A DNA stretch of 64,000 bases from Anaerolineales bacterium UBA2395 (GCA_002343775.1 DDSH01000026.1:88754-152753), one strand, 5' to 3'. Positions 1 through 8,223 are shown, counted from the stretch's first letter. The notes: a model not told the origin generated them from the sequence alone. Numbers and translations: made by a program.

Positions 1-467
1 CGATGCGGCGGGAGATTATCCGGGTCTTTGTAACGCTCGTCTGCGGCGCAGACAACGGCAGCATTTGTGAATTGTCCAATGGCAATGTGGTCAGGATGCC
101 CATAGATACCATCGTGCGGAAATGTCACTACCACGTGCGGCTGGATGCGGCGGATATGGGTAACGATGCGTTCGGTGGCTTCGGCATGGTCGGCTTGGTC
201 TACATCTCCGTCAATGTAATCGAGGAAGGAAAGGCTGGTCATGCCAAGCTCGCGAATGGCGGCTTCCAATTCGGCGGTACGGATTTTGCCGAGTCGCTCC
301 AAGCCAGGATTCTGCTCCTCGGGACCGAACCAGCCTCTCTCTCCGCGTGAAGCGCAGACGAGGTGTGTCTCCACTCCTTCGGCGGAATACTTGGCGAGAG
401 TCGCACCCATTCCCATTGATTCGTCGTCCGGGTGGGCAAATACGGCGAGCAATTTAAGGTTGTCCAT
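1..467 (-). CDS. PIG-L family deacetylase (3' part missing)
   Basis: The visible N-terminal 155 residues carry the PIG-L/LmbE metal-binding signature AHPDDE at residues 11-16 (nucleotides about 420-437). The family comprises zinc-dependent deacetylases of N-acetylglucosamine-type amides on small molecules or lipids; here the substrate cannot be told. A second conserved block, HPDH, is visible close to the left edge (TFPHDGIYGHPDH). I chose the ATG at 467 because an AGGAG motif lies five bases upstream; an ATG at 470 is only two bases from it. The reading frame runs off the left edge, so the C-terminus is not seen. Confidence 0.88.
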   Translation of the reverse strand, partial: MDNLKLLAVFAHPDDESMGMGATLAKYSAEGVETHLVCASRGERGWFGPEEQNPGLERLGKIRTAELEAAIRELGMTSLSFLDYIDGDVDQADHAEATERIVTHIRRIQPHVVVTFPHDGIYGHPDHIAIGQFTNAAVVCAADERYKDPDNLPPH

Positions 468-522
468 CATATCTCCTAAAATTAATAGTGGCAGATGCGT
501 CCACGCAACTGCCACCCGCTGT

Positions 523-996
523 TTACCGCTTCGAAACTTTTATCAAGGTTTCCGCTGTAATATTGTACGCCTTGGCAAAGCCTGCCACGTATCGCCCACC
601 CTTGGGCGTGATCTTCCAAAAATTGAAATCTGCCATATTGAAGAGCTGTTCAGACTCGGGAAAACGGTCGAGGTAGCTCTCCTTGAGGCGGGTATAGCCG
701 GGTTCGCCGTTTTGAATGGGTTCCGCGGTGCCACGAATGGACACGCGCGCCAGTGTTTGCGGGTCGGCGCGGTTATCATCCGTTTCACAGATGAACAAAC
801 TTACCCGGTGATCCTTTTGCATATCCACGGTATGTTGGGCAAGCCGACTGACGAAGATGTAGAAAGCGGAAAAATCCCCCGTTGGGAGATATGCCGCCAT
901 CGAAACTTGCGGGGCTTCATCGCGGAGGGTGCCAAGCGTTGCAATGCGGGTGCTGCGTATCAGTTGGGCAAGTACTTTTTCAGATTGGGCATCCAT
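523..996 (-). CDS. Pyridoxamine 5'-phosphate oxidase family (split-barrel flavoprotein)
   Basis: The 157-residue product has the split beta-barrel pattern of PNPOx-like / HugZ-like proteins: an N-terminal segment giving RIATLGTLRDEAPQVSMAAY, then a middle segment with HTVDMQKDHRVSLFI and a final beta-strand region. Such proteins bind FMN, F420 or heme; nothing here decides the cofactor. A longer frame starts at 1050, but it overlaps the upstream FHA gene, so I prefer the ATG at 996, ten bases after that gene's stop. It is probably co-transcribed with the FHA gene and may be a redox effector of that signalling unit, which is inference. Confidence 0.75.
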   Translation of the reverse strand: MDAQSEKVLAQLIRSTRIATLGTLRDEAPQVSMAAYLPTGDFSAFYIFVSRLAQHTVDMQKDHRVSLFICETDDNRADPQTLARVSIRGTAEPIQNGEPGYTRLKESYLDRFPESEQLFNMADFNFWKITPKGGRYVAGFAKAYNITAETLIKVSKR

Positions 997-1006
997 GTCA
1001 GATTCT

Positions 1007-1663
1007 TTATTCGCCGTGTGGTGGGTTATCCAGTCGCAATCCGTGTCCACGAACTGTATTGATGAATTGATGGCTGGGGTCGAGAACTGCCAGCCTGTCT
1101 CTCAGGCGGCGGATGAGAGCGTCCAACGCCTGGTCTGAGACTCCAGCCATTTGCTCTTCGCCCCAAACGACCGAAACCAGGTCACTGCGTCCGACCACCT
1201 GCCCCTGCCGTTCGTACAACATCCACAACAATTTGAACTGCTGGGCAGAGAGCGGAGGGACGAGTTGTTGTTGATTGACCCAAACCTGGCGCGACTTTTG
1301 ATCCATCAACAAGCGACCCGCACGCAGGCCGCCTTCCGCCAGCGGCATGGTCGCGTCGGAGGTGAGGAAGACGAATTGTTGCGCCAGTGCGATCCCGAAC
1401 AAGTCGCCGTCTTGAAGCATCACCGGCGCGGATAACTCCGTCCCGTTATGGTTGGTGCCGTTCTTGCTCCCCAGATCTTCAATCGCCACGCCTTCCGATG
1501 ACAGGGTGACACGCGCATGAAAGCGGGAGACCTGCCGGTCTTGCAATTGGATATCGCAGGTCGGGTCGCGACCAATCATCAGAGTATGCGTCAACGCCCA
1601 GCGCTGCCCTTTAAGAGGACCATCCTGGGCGACAATGATCGGGAAATCGCCGTCGTTTTCCAT
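1007..1663 (-). CDS. FHA domain plus OmpR-type winged-helix regulator
   Basis: The 218-residue protein has an N-terminal FHA domain, which binds phosphothreonine (IGRDPTCDIQL, then VSRFHARV and SKNGT), followed by a C-terminal winged-helix DNA-binding domain of the PhoB/OmpR type (residues about 125-212, ending in the typical INTVRGHGLRL). There is no receiver domain. The start at 1663 is set by GAGGAG four bases upstream; the frame extends to 1738 without a comparable ribosome site. It is divergent from a Ser/Thr kinase gene, which suggests the kinase phosphorylates this regulator or a partner that docks on the FHA domain. Mycobacterial EmbR combines the same domain types in the opposite order. 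Confidence 0.85.
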   Translation of the reverse strand: MENDGDFPIIVAQDGPLKGQRWALTHTLMIGRDPTCDIQLQDRQVSRFHARVTLSSEGVAIEDLGSKNGTNHNGTELSAPVMLQDGDLFGIALAQQFVFLTSDATMPLAEGGLRAGRLLMDQKSRQVWVNQQQLVPPLSAQQFKLLWMLYERQGQVVGRSDLVSVVWGEEQMAGVSDQALDALIRRLRDRLAVLDPSHQFINTVRGHGLRLDNPPHGE

Positions 1664-1780
1664 GCTCTCCTCTATCGCCGCCGACTGAAGTTGTTTATCG
1701 AAAAAATCATTCACAAGAATTATGCTCCATAAGCCCAAAGACGTTTATAATATAGCAGAAAAGTGGAAATCTGTGCAATG

Positions 1781-1814
1781 ATTATATTGGAAATGTCATG
1801 ATTTTCAATATAAC
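1781..1814. promoter_or_regulatory. Overlapping divergent promoters inside a 32-bp dyad
   Basis: The arms TTATATTGGAAAT (1782-1794) and ATTTTCAATATAA (1801-1813) are inverted copies with a single G/T mismatch around a 6-nt centre. On the plus strand TTGGAA (1787-1792), a 16-nt spacer and TATAAC (1809-1814) point to the kinase gene. On the minus strand TTGAAA (1808-1803), a 16-nt spacer and TATAAT (1786-1781) point to the FHA gene. The two promoters occupy the same DNA, so polymerase could bind only one at a time, and a dimeric regulator could cover both. The motifs are seen; their use is inferred. Confidence 0.6.
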
Positions 1815-1877
1815 AGTGATACACGCCGAAAATATCGCTGATGCCCGCATCCACTTGCAAGGAACGAAGGAGAAGAT

Positions 1878-2867
1878 TTGCCCCAGTCATTAAAGAATGG
1901 GGAGATCCTGCGTGACCGCTACAAAGTCCGTGAACAGATCGGGCAGGGCGGCACCGGCAATATTTATCTTGCAGACGATCTGCGATTGCAGGGTCGTCTT
2001 TGTGCTTTGAAGGAAGTCGAGCACAATCAGGCTCTCCCAACCGAAATGTTCGAACAGGCACGCGAGCAATTCTTTCGCGAGGCTTCCGTGCTTGCGCGCC
2101 TCGACCACCCAAACCTGCCCAAGGTTTCAGATTATTTTGCCGTTGATTCGCGCGATTACCTCGTTATGGATTATGTGCCGGGCAAAGACCTGCGCGAACA
2201 GATGCAGGAAGCGCGGCGTAATAAATCCTTCCTGCCTGAAAAAGAAGTGTTGCGTTGGGCGATTCAGATCGCAGACGCGCTGCACTACCTGCACAACCAG
2301 GATCCGCCCATCATCCATCGCGACATCAAACCGAGCAACATCAAACTCACTCCCAGCGGGTTGGTCAAACTCGTGGATTTCGGGCTGGTCAAGATCATGG
2401 CGCCCGACGAGGTCACCATCACCGTTATCCACGGTCAGGGAACCGCGCTGTACACGCCGCTCGAACAATACGGCGGAGACGACACCCATACCGACCCACG
2501 AGCGGATATATTTTCCTTCGGGGCGACTCTCTATCACTTGTTGACGAACGAACCTCCCGCCGAAGTGCGGAAGCGCTTCTTAAATTCCCGCAACCTGACC
2601 CCGCCCAGAGACATCAATCCACGCCTCAGCCCGCACGTAGAGCGAGCCATCCTATGGGCAATGGCCCTGCACCCGGACGACCGCCCGGCAAATGTGCTCA
2701 CCTTCCGCGATGCGCTGGTTGGAAAACAGGACGCACCTGAAAACCCCAACCTCGACCGTCTCGGCTTCGAAATTCCCGACATTAAGATCGTTACTTCAGA
2801 ACAGGTCGCAGGGTATGTTGCCGCCGGTTTGTTTTTGGTAGGGTTGGTCGCCACCTTAATGAGGTAG
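1878..2867 (+). CDS. Ser/Thr protein kinase, PknB type, tail-anchored
   Basis: The 329-residue protein is a complete Hanks-type kinase. It has the glycine-rich loop IGQGGTGNIYL, the ATP-binding lysine K45 (CALKEVE), the catalytic loop HRDIKPSN with D149, and DFG with D167. The C-terminal 20 residues form one hydrophobic segment (about 308-328) with almost nothing after it, so the kinase is probably cytoplasmic and membrane-anchored, without the PASTA sensor domains of cell-wall kinases. The start is a TTG at 1878 with AAGGAGAAG just upstream; no ATG fits. It is divergent from the FHA-winged-helix gene, its likely partner. It converges on ttuA with an 11-nt gap. Confidence 0.92.
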   Translation: MPQSLKNGEILRDRYKVREQIGQGGTGNIYLADDLRLQGRLCALKEVEHNQALPTEMFEQAREQFFREASVLARLDHPNLPKVSDYFAVDSRDYLVMDYVPGKDLREQMQEARRNKSFLPEKEVLRWAIQIADALHYLHNQDPPIIHRDIKPSNIKLTPSGLVKLVDFGLVKIMAPDEVTITVIHGQGTALYTPLEQYGGDDTHTDPRADIFSFGATLYHLLTNEPPAEVRKRFLNSRNLTPPRDINPRLSPHVERAILWAMALHPDDRPANVLTFRDALVGKQDAPENPNLDRLGFEIPDIKIVTSEQVAGYVAAGLFLVGLVATLMR

Positions 2868-2878
2868 CACAGGGAGCA

Positions 2879-3811
2879 TTACACCTCTGCCCTGGCTTTT
2901 TCGATCAAGCGGCAGAACGAACACAAGCCCGGCGCTGATGTGGCTTGACCGCACTCCGGGCAGGCATGCAGGTTCACTTGCTCGATGGTCTTCTCCTGGA
3001 ACAAATCCCCTTTTAGTTTCGCATCCAAAAATTTGACGTAGAACGTCATTTTCGTGCCAGGACGTACGTTCTCCAACTGATTGAGCGCTTCCTTGTAGAA
3101 GATCTGCTTCGATCCCTCGGCAAATGGACATTCTTCATAAATGTATTCGATGCCCCGCGCCAGCGCATAGGCTGTCATCTCGCGCTCGTAAAAGCGACAC
3201 AGCGGCTTGACCTTGCGCGCCAAGCCATCCGAGGAAGGCAAAACGGGTCCCTGCCGAATCAGGTATTCGGACGACCATTGCAAGGTATTTCCAAACAACA
3301 CCGCCGCCTCGTCATCGAGATTATGCCCCGTGGCAAGCACATCATATCCCAAGTCACGGGCGATGCGGTTCATCTCATGGCGTTTGGCAAGCCCGCAGAC
3401 CGCGCACGGTTTCCCGCGCCCGCGATGGCTGATGTTCGCCAGCACCGGAATGGAATGACCGTATTCCTTTTCGACATCCACCACATGCAATTTGAGGTTG
3501 TGGTCTTGTGCGAATTTTTCCGTTAACCGCTGCGATTCGTGAGAATAGTCGATGCCGCCATCGATACCGAGACCGAGATACAGCCCATCCGCCTGATAGC
3601 CAAGGCGAGCAAGAATATCCCACAGCGAGAGCGAATCCTTGCCGCCCGAAACCGCCACGAGGATCTTCTCCTCATGCGTGAACATTCGATATTTTTTGAT
3701 GAAGCGTTCCGTTTGTTCGGGGACCCATGCAAGGAAATCATCCTTGCAAAGCGCCATGTTATGCTGGCGCATATTGACCGAGGCTTTGCCGCCACACTTC
3801 TTGCATTTCAT
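2879..3811 (-). CDS. ttuA: TtuA-like tRNA 2-thiolation protein
   Basis: The product (310 residues) is a PP-loop ATPase of the TtcA/TtuA group: SGGKDS at residues 55-60, the three cysteines expected to hold the [4Fe-4S] cluster (C136, C139, C228), an N-terminal zinc site (C3, C6, C22 with a further ligand) and a C-terminal zinc site (C284, C287, C297, C300). TtuA adds sulfur to U54 of tRNA, taking it from the carrier TtuB, which is encoded immediately upstream. I use the ATG at 3811, two bases past the ttuB stop, in place of a TTG at 3817 that overlaps it. The terminal zinc fingers and the partner gene favour TtuA over TtcA. Confidence 0.85.
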   Translation of the reverse strand: MKCKKCGGKASVNMRQHNMALCKDDFLAWVPEQTERFIKKYRMFTHEEKILVAVSGGKDSLSLWDILARLGYQADGLYLGLGIDGGIDYSHESQRLTEKFAQDHNLKLHVVDVEKEYGHSIPVLANISHRGRGKPCAVCGLAKRHEMNRIARDLGYDVLATGHNLDDEAAVLFGNTLQWSSEYLIRQGPVLPSSDGLARKVKPLCRFYEREMTAYALARGIEYIYEECPFAEGSKQIFYKEALNQLENVRPGTKMTFYVKFLDAKLKGDLFQEKTIEQVNLHACPECGQATSAPGLCSFCRLIEKARAEV

Positions 3812-3813
3812 CG

Positions 3814-4005
3814 TCAACCGCCCGAGATCACAGCCACGAGTTTGATGACATCCCCATCCTTCAAAATCTCGTCCTCGGTGATCATCTCGCCGTTGCGGGT
3901 CGCAATGACCGCCTCCGGGACGATGTTACTTTTCTTCAAGGCATCCAGCAGAGCCATGCCCGCTTTCACCTCGAATTCCTGATTTCTCAAGATCAATTTA
4001 ACCAT
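3814..4005 (-). CDS. ttuB: MoaD/ThiS-like sulfur carrier, TtuB-like
   Basis: This 63-residue protein has the ubiquitin-like beta-grasp pattern of sulfur carriers and ends in the required Gly-Gly (LVAVISGG). The C-terminal glycine is adenylylated and thiocarboxylated by an E1-like enzyme, which is not in this window. The gene is separated from ttuA by two bases, so the pair should be translated together and serve tRNA thiolation. MoaD or ThiS function is possible, but no molybdopterin or thiamine genes are near. TAGGAG lies nine bases before the ATG. Confidence 0.87.
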   Translation of the reverse strand: MVKLILRNQEFEVKAGMALLDALKKSNIVPEAVIATRNGEMITEDEILKDGDVIKLVAVISGG

Positions 4006-4052
4006 TATTAAACTCCTAGGGGATTTTTATTCTACCACGCCCAATTGTCACC

Positions 4053-4081
4053 TTGACATTCACACGCGCATGACGTAGCAT
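4053..4081 (+). promoter_or_regulatory. Promoter of the GT4 gene, predicted leaderless
   Basis: A consensus TTGACA (4053-4058) and TAGCAT (4076-4081) are 17 nt apart. Transcription starting about seven bases after the -10 would begin at or next to the ATG at 4088, and no ribosome-binding site precedes that ATG. A leaderless mRNA is therefore likely. Confidence 0.6.
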
Positions 4082-4087
4082 AGCTTT

Positions 4088-5290
4088 ATGCGTATCGGAA
4101 TGATGGTCGACAGCTATAAACCGTATATCAGCGGGATCACCAACTACGTCGAGATCAACAAACAGTATCTCGAACAGGCGGGTCACGAAGTTTTCGTTTT
4201 CACATTCGGAGACCTCGACTACAAGGATGAGGAAAAGAACATCATCCGCAGCCCCGGCTTGCCTCTGGCAGATACGGGTTTTTATCTGTCCATGCGCTAT
4301 TCGCGTCAGGCAAAAAAACTTCTGCAAACCATGGATATCGCCCATGTGCATCACCCCTTCCTAAGCGGACGCCTCGCCTTGCGGTATTGCCGACCGGTCA
4401 AGATCCCCATCATCTACACCAACCATACCCGCTACGATTTGTATGCCCAAACCTACCTGCCAATGATGCCGGAAGAAGTCAGTCAGGGACTCTTGCAATC
4501 TTACATGCCTCCCTTCTGCAAGGCAGTTGACCTGGTCATCACACCTTCGCCCGGCATGGAGAAAGTGCTACGCGAACTCAAAGTGGAGGGCGAGATCGAG
4601 ATCGTTCCAAACGGCGTGGACTTAAAGGACTTTCGTTCCGCCGAGCCAATTCCACGCGAAACATTCGGCTTCACAAAAGACGATATCCTGCTGGTCTACG
4701 CCGGGCGCATTGCGCTGGAAAAAAACCTGCCCTTCCTGCTTGAAGCGTTTCGGGGCGTCAGCCGCGCCATCCCAAATGTCCACCTCATGCTCATTGGCGG
4801 CGGCGTTCAACAATACGAAGAGGAAATTCACGACCTCATCAACGAGTTGGACCTCTCCAGCCGTGTACGAACAACAGGCAGAATTCCCTACAACCAACTC
4901 CCCGCCCACCTTGCCATGTGCGATATTTTCGTCACAGCATCCGTCACCGAGGTTCATCCGCTATCCGTTATCGAAGCGATGGGAGCGGGACTGCCCGTCA
5001 TGGGCATTGAGTCTGTTGGCGTGGGCGACACCATCGAAGACGGCGTGACCGGCTTTCTGGCGACTGAAGACCTGCCGACCTTCACCGCCAAACTCACCCG
5101 CCTCTGTCTGGACCCGCAACTTCGCCAGCAAATGAGCCAGTCTGCCCGTGAGGTTTCTTCTGTGTACGCCATCGAACGCACCACCGAACTGATGCTCGAA
5201 CATTACGAGAGATTGTCCGCCGACTTCAAACCCCGCAAAGGCAGTTGGCGCACACGCCTGCGCAGCCTTGTGGAACCGTTCATTTCATGA
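4088..5290 (+). CDS. Glycosyltransferase family 4
   Basis: The 400-residue protein has the GT-B fold pattern of GT4 retaining glycosyltransferases: N-terminal acceptor domain (MRIGMMVDSYKPYISGITNY), a nucleotide-sugar domain with VYAGRIALEKNL, and the E-x7-E motif in TEVHPLSVIEAMGAGLPV. The closest functional analogues I can name are diacylglycerol glucosyltransferases and PimB-like mannosyltransferases, so a glycolipid or envelope product is plausible but unproven. The ATG at 4088 has no Shine-Dalgarno motif; see the promoter entry. The stop overlaps the start of yraN by four bases. Confidence 0.88.
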   Translation: MRIGMMVDSYKPYISGITNYVEINKQYLEQAGHEVFVFTFGDLDYKDEEKNIIRSPGLPLADTGFYLSMRYSRQAKKLLQTMDIAHVHHPFLSGRLALRYCRPVKIPIIYTNHTRYDLYAQTYLPMMPEEVSQGLLQSYMPPFCKAVDLVITPSPGMEKVLRELKVEGEIEIVPNGVDLKDFRSAEPIPRETFGFTKDDILLVYAGRIALEKNLPFLLEAFRGVSRAIPNVHLMLIGGGVQQYEEEIHDLINELDLSSRVRTTGRIPYNQLPAHLAMCDIFVTASVTEVHPLSVIEAMGAGLPVMGIESVGVGDTIEDGVTGFLATEDLPTFTAKLTRLCLDPQLRQQMSQSAREVSSVYAIERTTELMLEHYERLSADFKPRKGSWRTRLRSLVEPFIS

Positions 5291-5640
5291 CCAAACACAA
5301 TCAGAAAGTCGGCGCATGGGGCGAAGACATCGCCGCCCAATGGCTCGCAGAACGCGGGCTGGAAATCATCGCCCGCAACATCCGCACACCCTATGGAGAG
5401 ATCGACATCATTGCCCGCAATGGAGACATTACCATTTTTGTGGAAGTAAAAACACTGACTTCCAGTAAAAACTTCCTGCCAGAGCATCAGGTCACACCGC
5501 GCAAACGCGAACATATGCTCAACTCGGCACAACACTACGCCGCCCAAAACGACCTCGACCACTGGCAGATCGATGTCCTCGCCATCGAAGGCAGACTCGG
5601 GGGTACGCCGACCATCACACATTTCGAGAACGCAATCTAA
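5287..5640 (+). CDS. yraN: YraN family endonuclease-like protein (UPF0102)
   Basis: The 117-residue product has the YraN signature: GAWGEDIAAQWL at the N-terminus, then the restriction-endonuclease-like core GEIDIIARNGDITIFVEVK, where the D...ExK residues of the nuclease fold are intact. Its cellular role is unknown; it is often placed near ribosomal or RNase HII genes, which is not the case here. The start overlaps the preceding stop (ATGA), indicating translational coupling to the glycosyltransferase. A longer frame from 5245 would lie inside that gene and is rejected. Confidence 0.9.
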   Translation: MTKHNQKVGAWGEDIAAQWLAERGLEIIARNIRTPYGEIDIIARNGDITIFVEVKTLTSSKNFLPEHQVTPRKREHMLNSAQHYAAQNDLDHWQIDVLAIEGRLGGTPTITHFENAI

Positions 5641-5759
5641 TCCAGTCTCTCAGCGCCTTCACAAGCACTTGGTTTATAATAAATTTATATCGAATGAACT
5701 AACGCAGGCAATTTCGGATCACGCCTGCCCGTCCAAGCCAACGACAAGGAGAGAACACC
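5641..5759. other. AT-rich leader of the GH25 fusion gene
   Basis: This 119-nt gap holds a TATAAT at 5675-5680 but no matching -35 hexamer at 16-18 nt. AAGGAG (5748-5753) precedes the ATG at 5760. I see no hairpin that would end the upstream transcript, so read-through from yraN is possible. Confidence 0.35.
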
Positions 5760-8216
5760 ATGACAAACGTCCTCGGACCCGATGTTAGTTTTTATCAGGA
5801 TGATCCCCAAACCCCGCAAGGCATCGACTTTGTCAAGATGCGTTCCAAGGTCGGCTATGTCATCATCCGCGCCGGACAAAACCTCTGGATAGACCGCGAC
5901 TTCAAAGTCAATTGGCGCGAAGCGAAACTGGCTGGCATCCCGCGCGGCTCCTACTGGTTCTACGACAGCCGCATCGAACCAAAAAAACAAGCCGAGTTAT
6001 GGGCGTCCGCTTTTCAAGGCGATTACGGCGAACTTCCACTCTTCGGCGATTTTGAAGACAACTACAACGGTCCCTACAAAGGCTGGAGAAACTGGTACAC
6101 CTTCCTCGAACGCATCAAAGAACTCGCTCCGGGAAGAGAGATCGGAGTTTACACCGGGTTTTATTACTGGAAGGAAAACACCCTGGGTGTAAATATCCCT
6201 ACCGCTTCACTGAACTACTTCAAGCAATACCCGCTATGGGTAGCCGCCTACAACCCGGTCGGACCTGACGTACCCAAACCCTGGGACACATGGACATTCT
6301 GGCAATTCACCGACAATGGCGACGGCACCGCCTACGGCGTGGAAAGCCTCAATATCGACCTCAACTACTTCAACGGCGATGCCAACGCGTTTCGCACACG
6401 CTTCAACCTGAGCGACACTCCCATCCCCGAACCGCCGCCGCCCAGCAAATTCCTGCGCGTCACCGTCCCATCCCTGAAAGTCCGCCAAGGACCCGGCTTA
6501 ACCTTCACCCAAGTCGGCAGCATCCTCCTGAACGAAATCGTGGAAGAAATCGGCGCGAACGCCGACAAGACCTGGCTCAACATTAAGAAACAGGATGACA
6601 GCCTGACCGGCTGGAGTTTCGCCGCCTACCTGCAACGACTCAGCGCTTCTCCCAACCCGACACCGGAACCTGAACCCGAACCGGAGCCAACGCCCGAGCC
6701 GGAACCCACCCCTGAACCAGAACCAACACCCGACCCCGCCCCAACCGGGAAGTGGCACCGCGTCACCACAGCCTCTCTGCGCGTCCGCGAGGGACCCACC
6801 ACCAGCGCCCTGCAGATCGGCAGCATCGTTCTAAACGAAGTCGTGGAAGAAGTCGGCGCCACCTCAGACCGCTCCTGGCTGCAAATCCGCAAACAGGACG
6901 GCAGCCTAACCGGCTGGAGCGCCAGTCAGTACCTGCAACCCGCACCCGCGCCCATCCCCCCGCCGGAAGAAGAGGACGAGAATTGGTATCGGGTGACGGC
7001 ATCCTCCCTCAAAGTCCGGCAGGGACCGGGGTTGGATTTCGAATCCATTGGGCTGGTCTACTTCGGCGAGATCGTGGAACGAATCGACGCAAACTCCGAT
7101 CAATCCTGGCTGAAGATCCGCAATCAGGATGGCAATCTGGTCGGGTGGAGCGCCAGCGAATACCTCATCAGCATCCATTCGCCAACGCCGGAGGAACCAC
7201 CCACATCAACTCCGATCCCGGAACACAGCGACAAGAATTGGTACAAGGTCAACACAGCCACGTTGAATGTCCGCGAATCCCCGAGCCTGAGCGCCAAGAT
7301 CGTCGGAAAGGTGTATAAGAATGATACAGTCCCCGCCCTGGACGATCTCTCGAATTCAGGCTGGGCACAGATTCAAAAACTGGATGGGCTGACCGGTTGG
7401 TGCTCAAAGGATTATCTGGTCAAACTCACTACTGCCAGCCGCCCTACTTCCATTACGCAGAACCTTTTCACAGGCGTGACCTACCTGCGAAAAGACCTGA
7501 CCTTGCCTCGCAAGATCGTTGTACATGTGATGGCAATTGACCTGCAAACCGCCAAACTGGAATTCCTCGTCACACCTTCGTCGAACAACACGGATGTTTT
7601 GTGTACCCGCACCACGTCTGTATTCCTGGAAGAGTTCAAATTACAGGCAGCCATCAACGGTGGTTATTTCAGCTATCTGGATGCCTCATACGACCCCGCC
7701 ACGCTATGCCCGAACGGCGGTGAACCTGTGCGCATCAGCGATTACGCCGCCTCACGCGGGAAGATCTATTCACCCAAGAAAACCGCCCAACCGATCATCT
7801 ATATCAGCCCCAAAAATGGCGTGACGTTTGATAAAGAGTCCGGGAGAGTCTTCAATGCAATTTCGGGCGACCGCATGGTCGTCAAAGACGGGAAAGTGGT
7901 GAAGAATTTGGCCGCCCAGGAGCCAAATCCGCGCACTGCCATTGGGTTGAGCCGCAATGGACGCTGGCTGACTCTGATGGTGGTCGATGGTCGCCAGCCC
8001 AACTACAGCGAGGGTGTCACCTTCCCAGAGCTCGCCGAATTGCTGATCTCCTATGGCGTGCATATCGGCGTCAACATGGACGGCGGCGGCTCTTCCGCCA
8101 TGGTCATTCGCGATGCGGATGGCAAAGCCCGCGCCTTGAACTCGCCCATCGATATGAATAAGCCGGGTAGAGAGCGCCGGGTGGGCAATCACCTTGGGTT
8201 GCTGATCAAACCCTGA
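5760..8216 (+). CDS. GH25-type hydrolase, four SH3b domains and phosphodiester glycosidase fusion
   Basis: The 818-residue protein joins three modules. Residues 1-220 are a GH25 (Cellosyl/lysozyme) barrel with DVSFYQ (D8) and the D97-x-E99 pair (GDFEDN). Four bacterial SH3 repeats begin at about residues 231, 332, 409 and 494, each with a KVRQGPG- or RVREGP-like core; a PE/TP-rich linker separates the first two. Residues about 580-818 match the phosphodiester glycosidase family (DUF2233/NAGPA-like), with NPRTAIGL and VNMDGGGSSAM. A cell-wall role is expected, yet no signal peptide is visible at the N-terminus, so its export route is unclear. AAGGAG precedes the ATG and a clean terminator follows. 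Confidence 0.88.
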   Translation: MTNVLGPDVSFYQDDPQTPQGIDFVKMRSKVGYVIIRAGQNLWIDRDFKVNWREAKLAGIPRGSYWFYDSRIEPKKQAELWASAFQGDYGELPLFGDFEDNYNGPYKGWRNWYTFLERIKELAPGREIGVYTGFYYWKENTLGVNIPTASLNYFKQYPLWVAAYNPVGPDVPKPWDTWTFWQFTDNGDGTAYGVESLNIDLNYFNGDANAFRTRFNLSDTPIPEPPPPSKFLRVTVPSLKVRQGPGLTFTQVGSILLNEIVEEIGANADKTWLNIKKQDDSLTGWSFAAYLQRLSASPNPTPEPEPEPEPTPEPEPTPEPEPTPDPAPTGKWHRVTTASLRVREGPTTSALQIGSIVLNEVVEEVGATSDRSWLQIRKQDGSLTGWSASQYLQPAPAPIPPPEEEDENWYRVTASSLKVRQGPGLDFESIGLVYFGEIVERIDANSDQSWLKIRNQDGNLVGWSASEYLISIHSPTPEEPPTSTPIPEHSDKNWYKVNTATLNVRESPSLSAKIVGKVYKNDTVPALDDLSNSGWAQIQKLDGLTGWCSKDYLVKLTTASRPTSITQNLFTGVTYLRKDLTLPRKIVVHVMAIDLQTAKLEFLVTPSSNNTDVLCTRTTSVFLEEFKLQAAINGGYFSYLDASYDPATLCPNGGEPVRISDYAASRGKIYSPKKTAQPIIYISPKNGVTFDKESGRVFNAISGDRMVVKDGKVVKNLAAQEPNPRTAIGLSRNGRWLTLMVVDGRQPNYSEGVTFPELAELLISYGVHIGVNMDGGGSSAMVIRDADGKARALNSPIDMNKPGRERRVGNHLGLLIKP

Positions 8217-8223
8217 TCGCAAA

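Noticed and set aside
2879..4005. Using TtuA/TtuB as proof of a thermophile
   Set aside because: The pair is best known from thermophiles, but gene presence alone does not fix growth temperature.
5760..8216. Prophage endolysin
   Set aside because: The GH25 domain and missing signal peptide suggested this, but there are no holin or phage structural genes nearby, and the phosphodiester glycosidase domain and own terminator favour a chromosomal gene.
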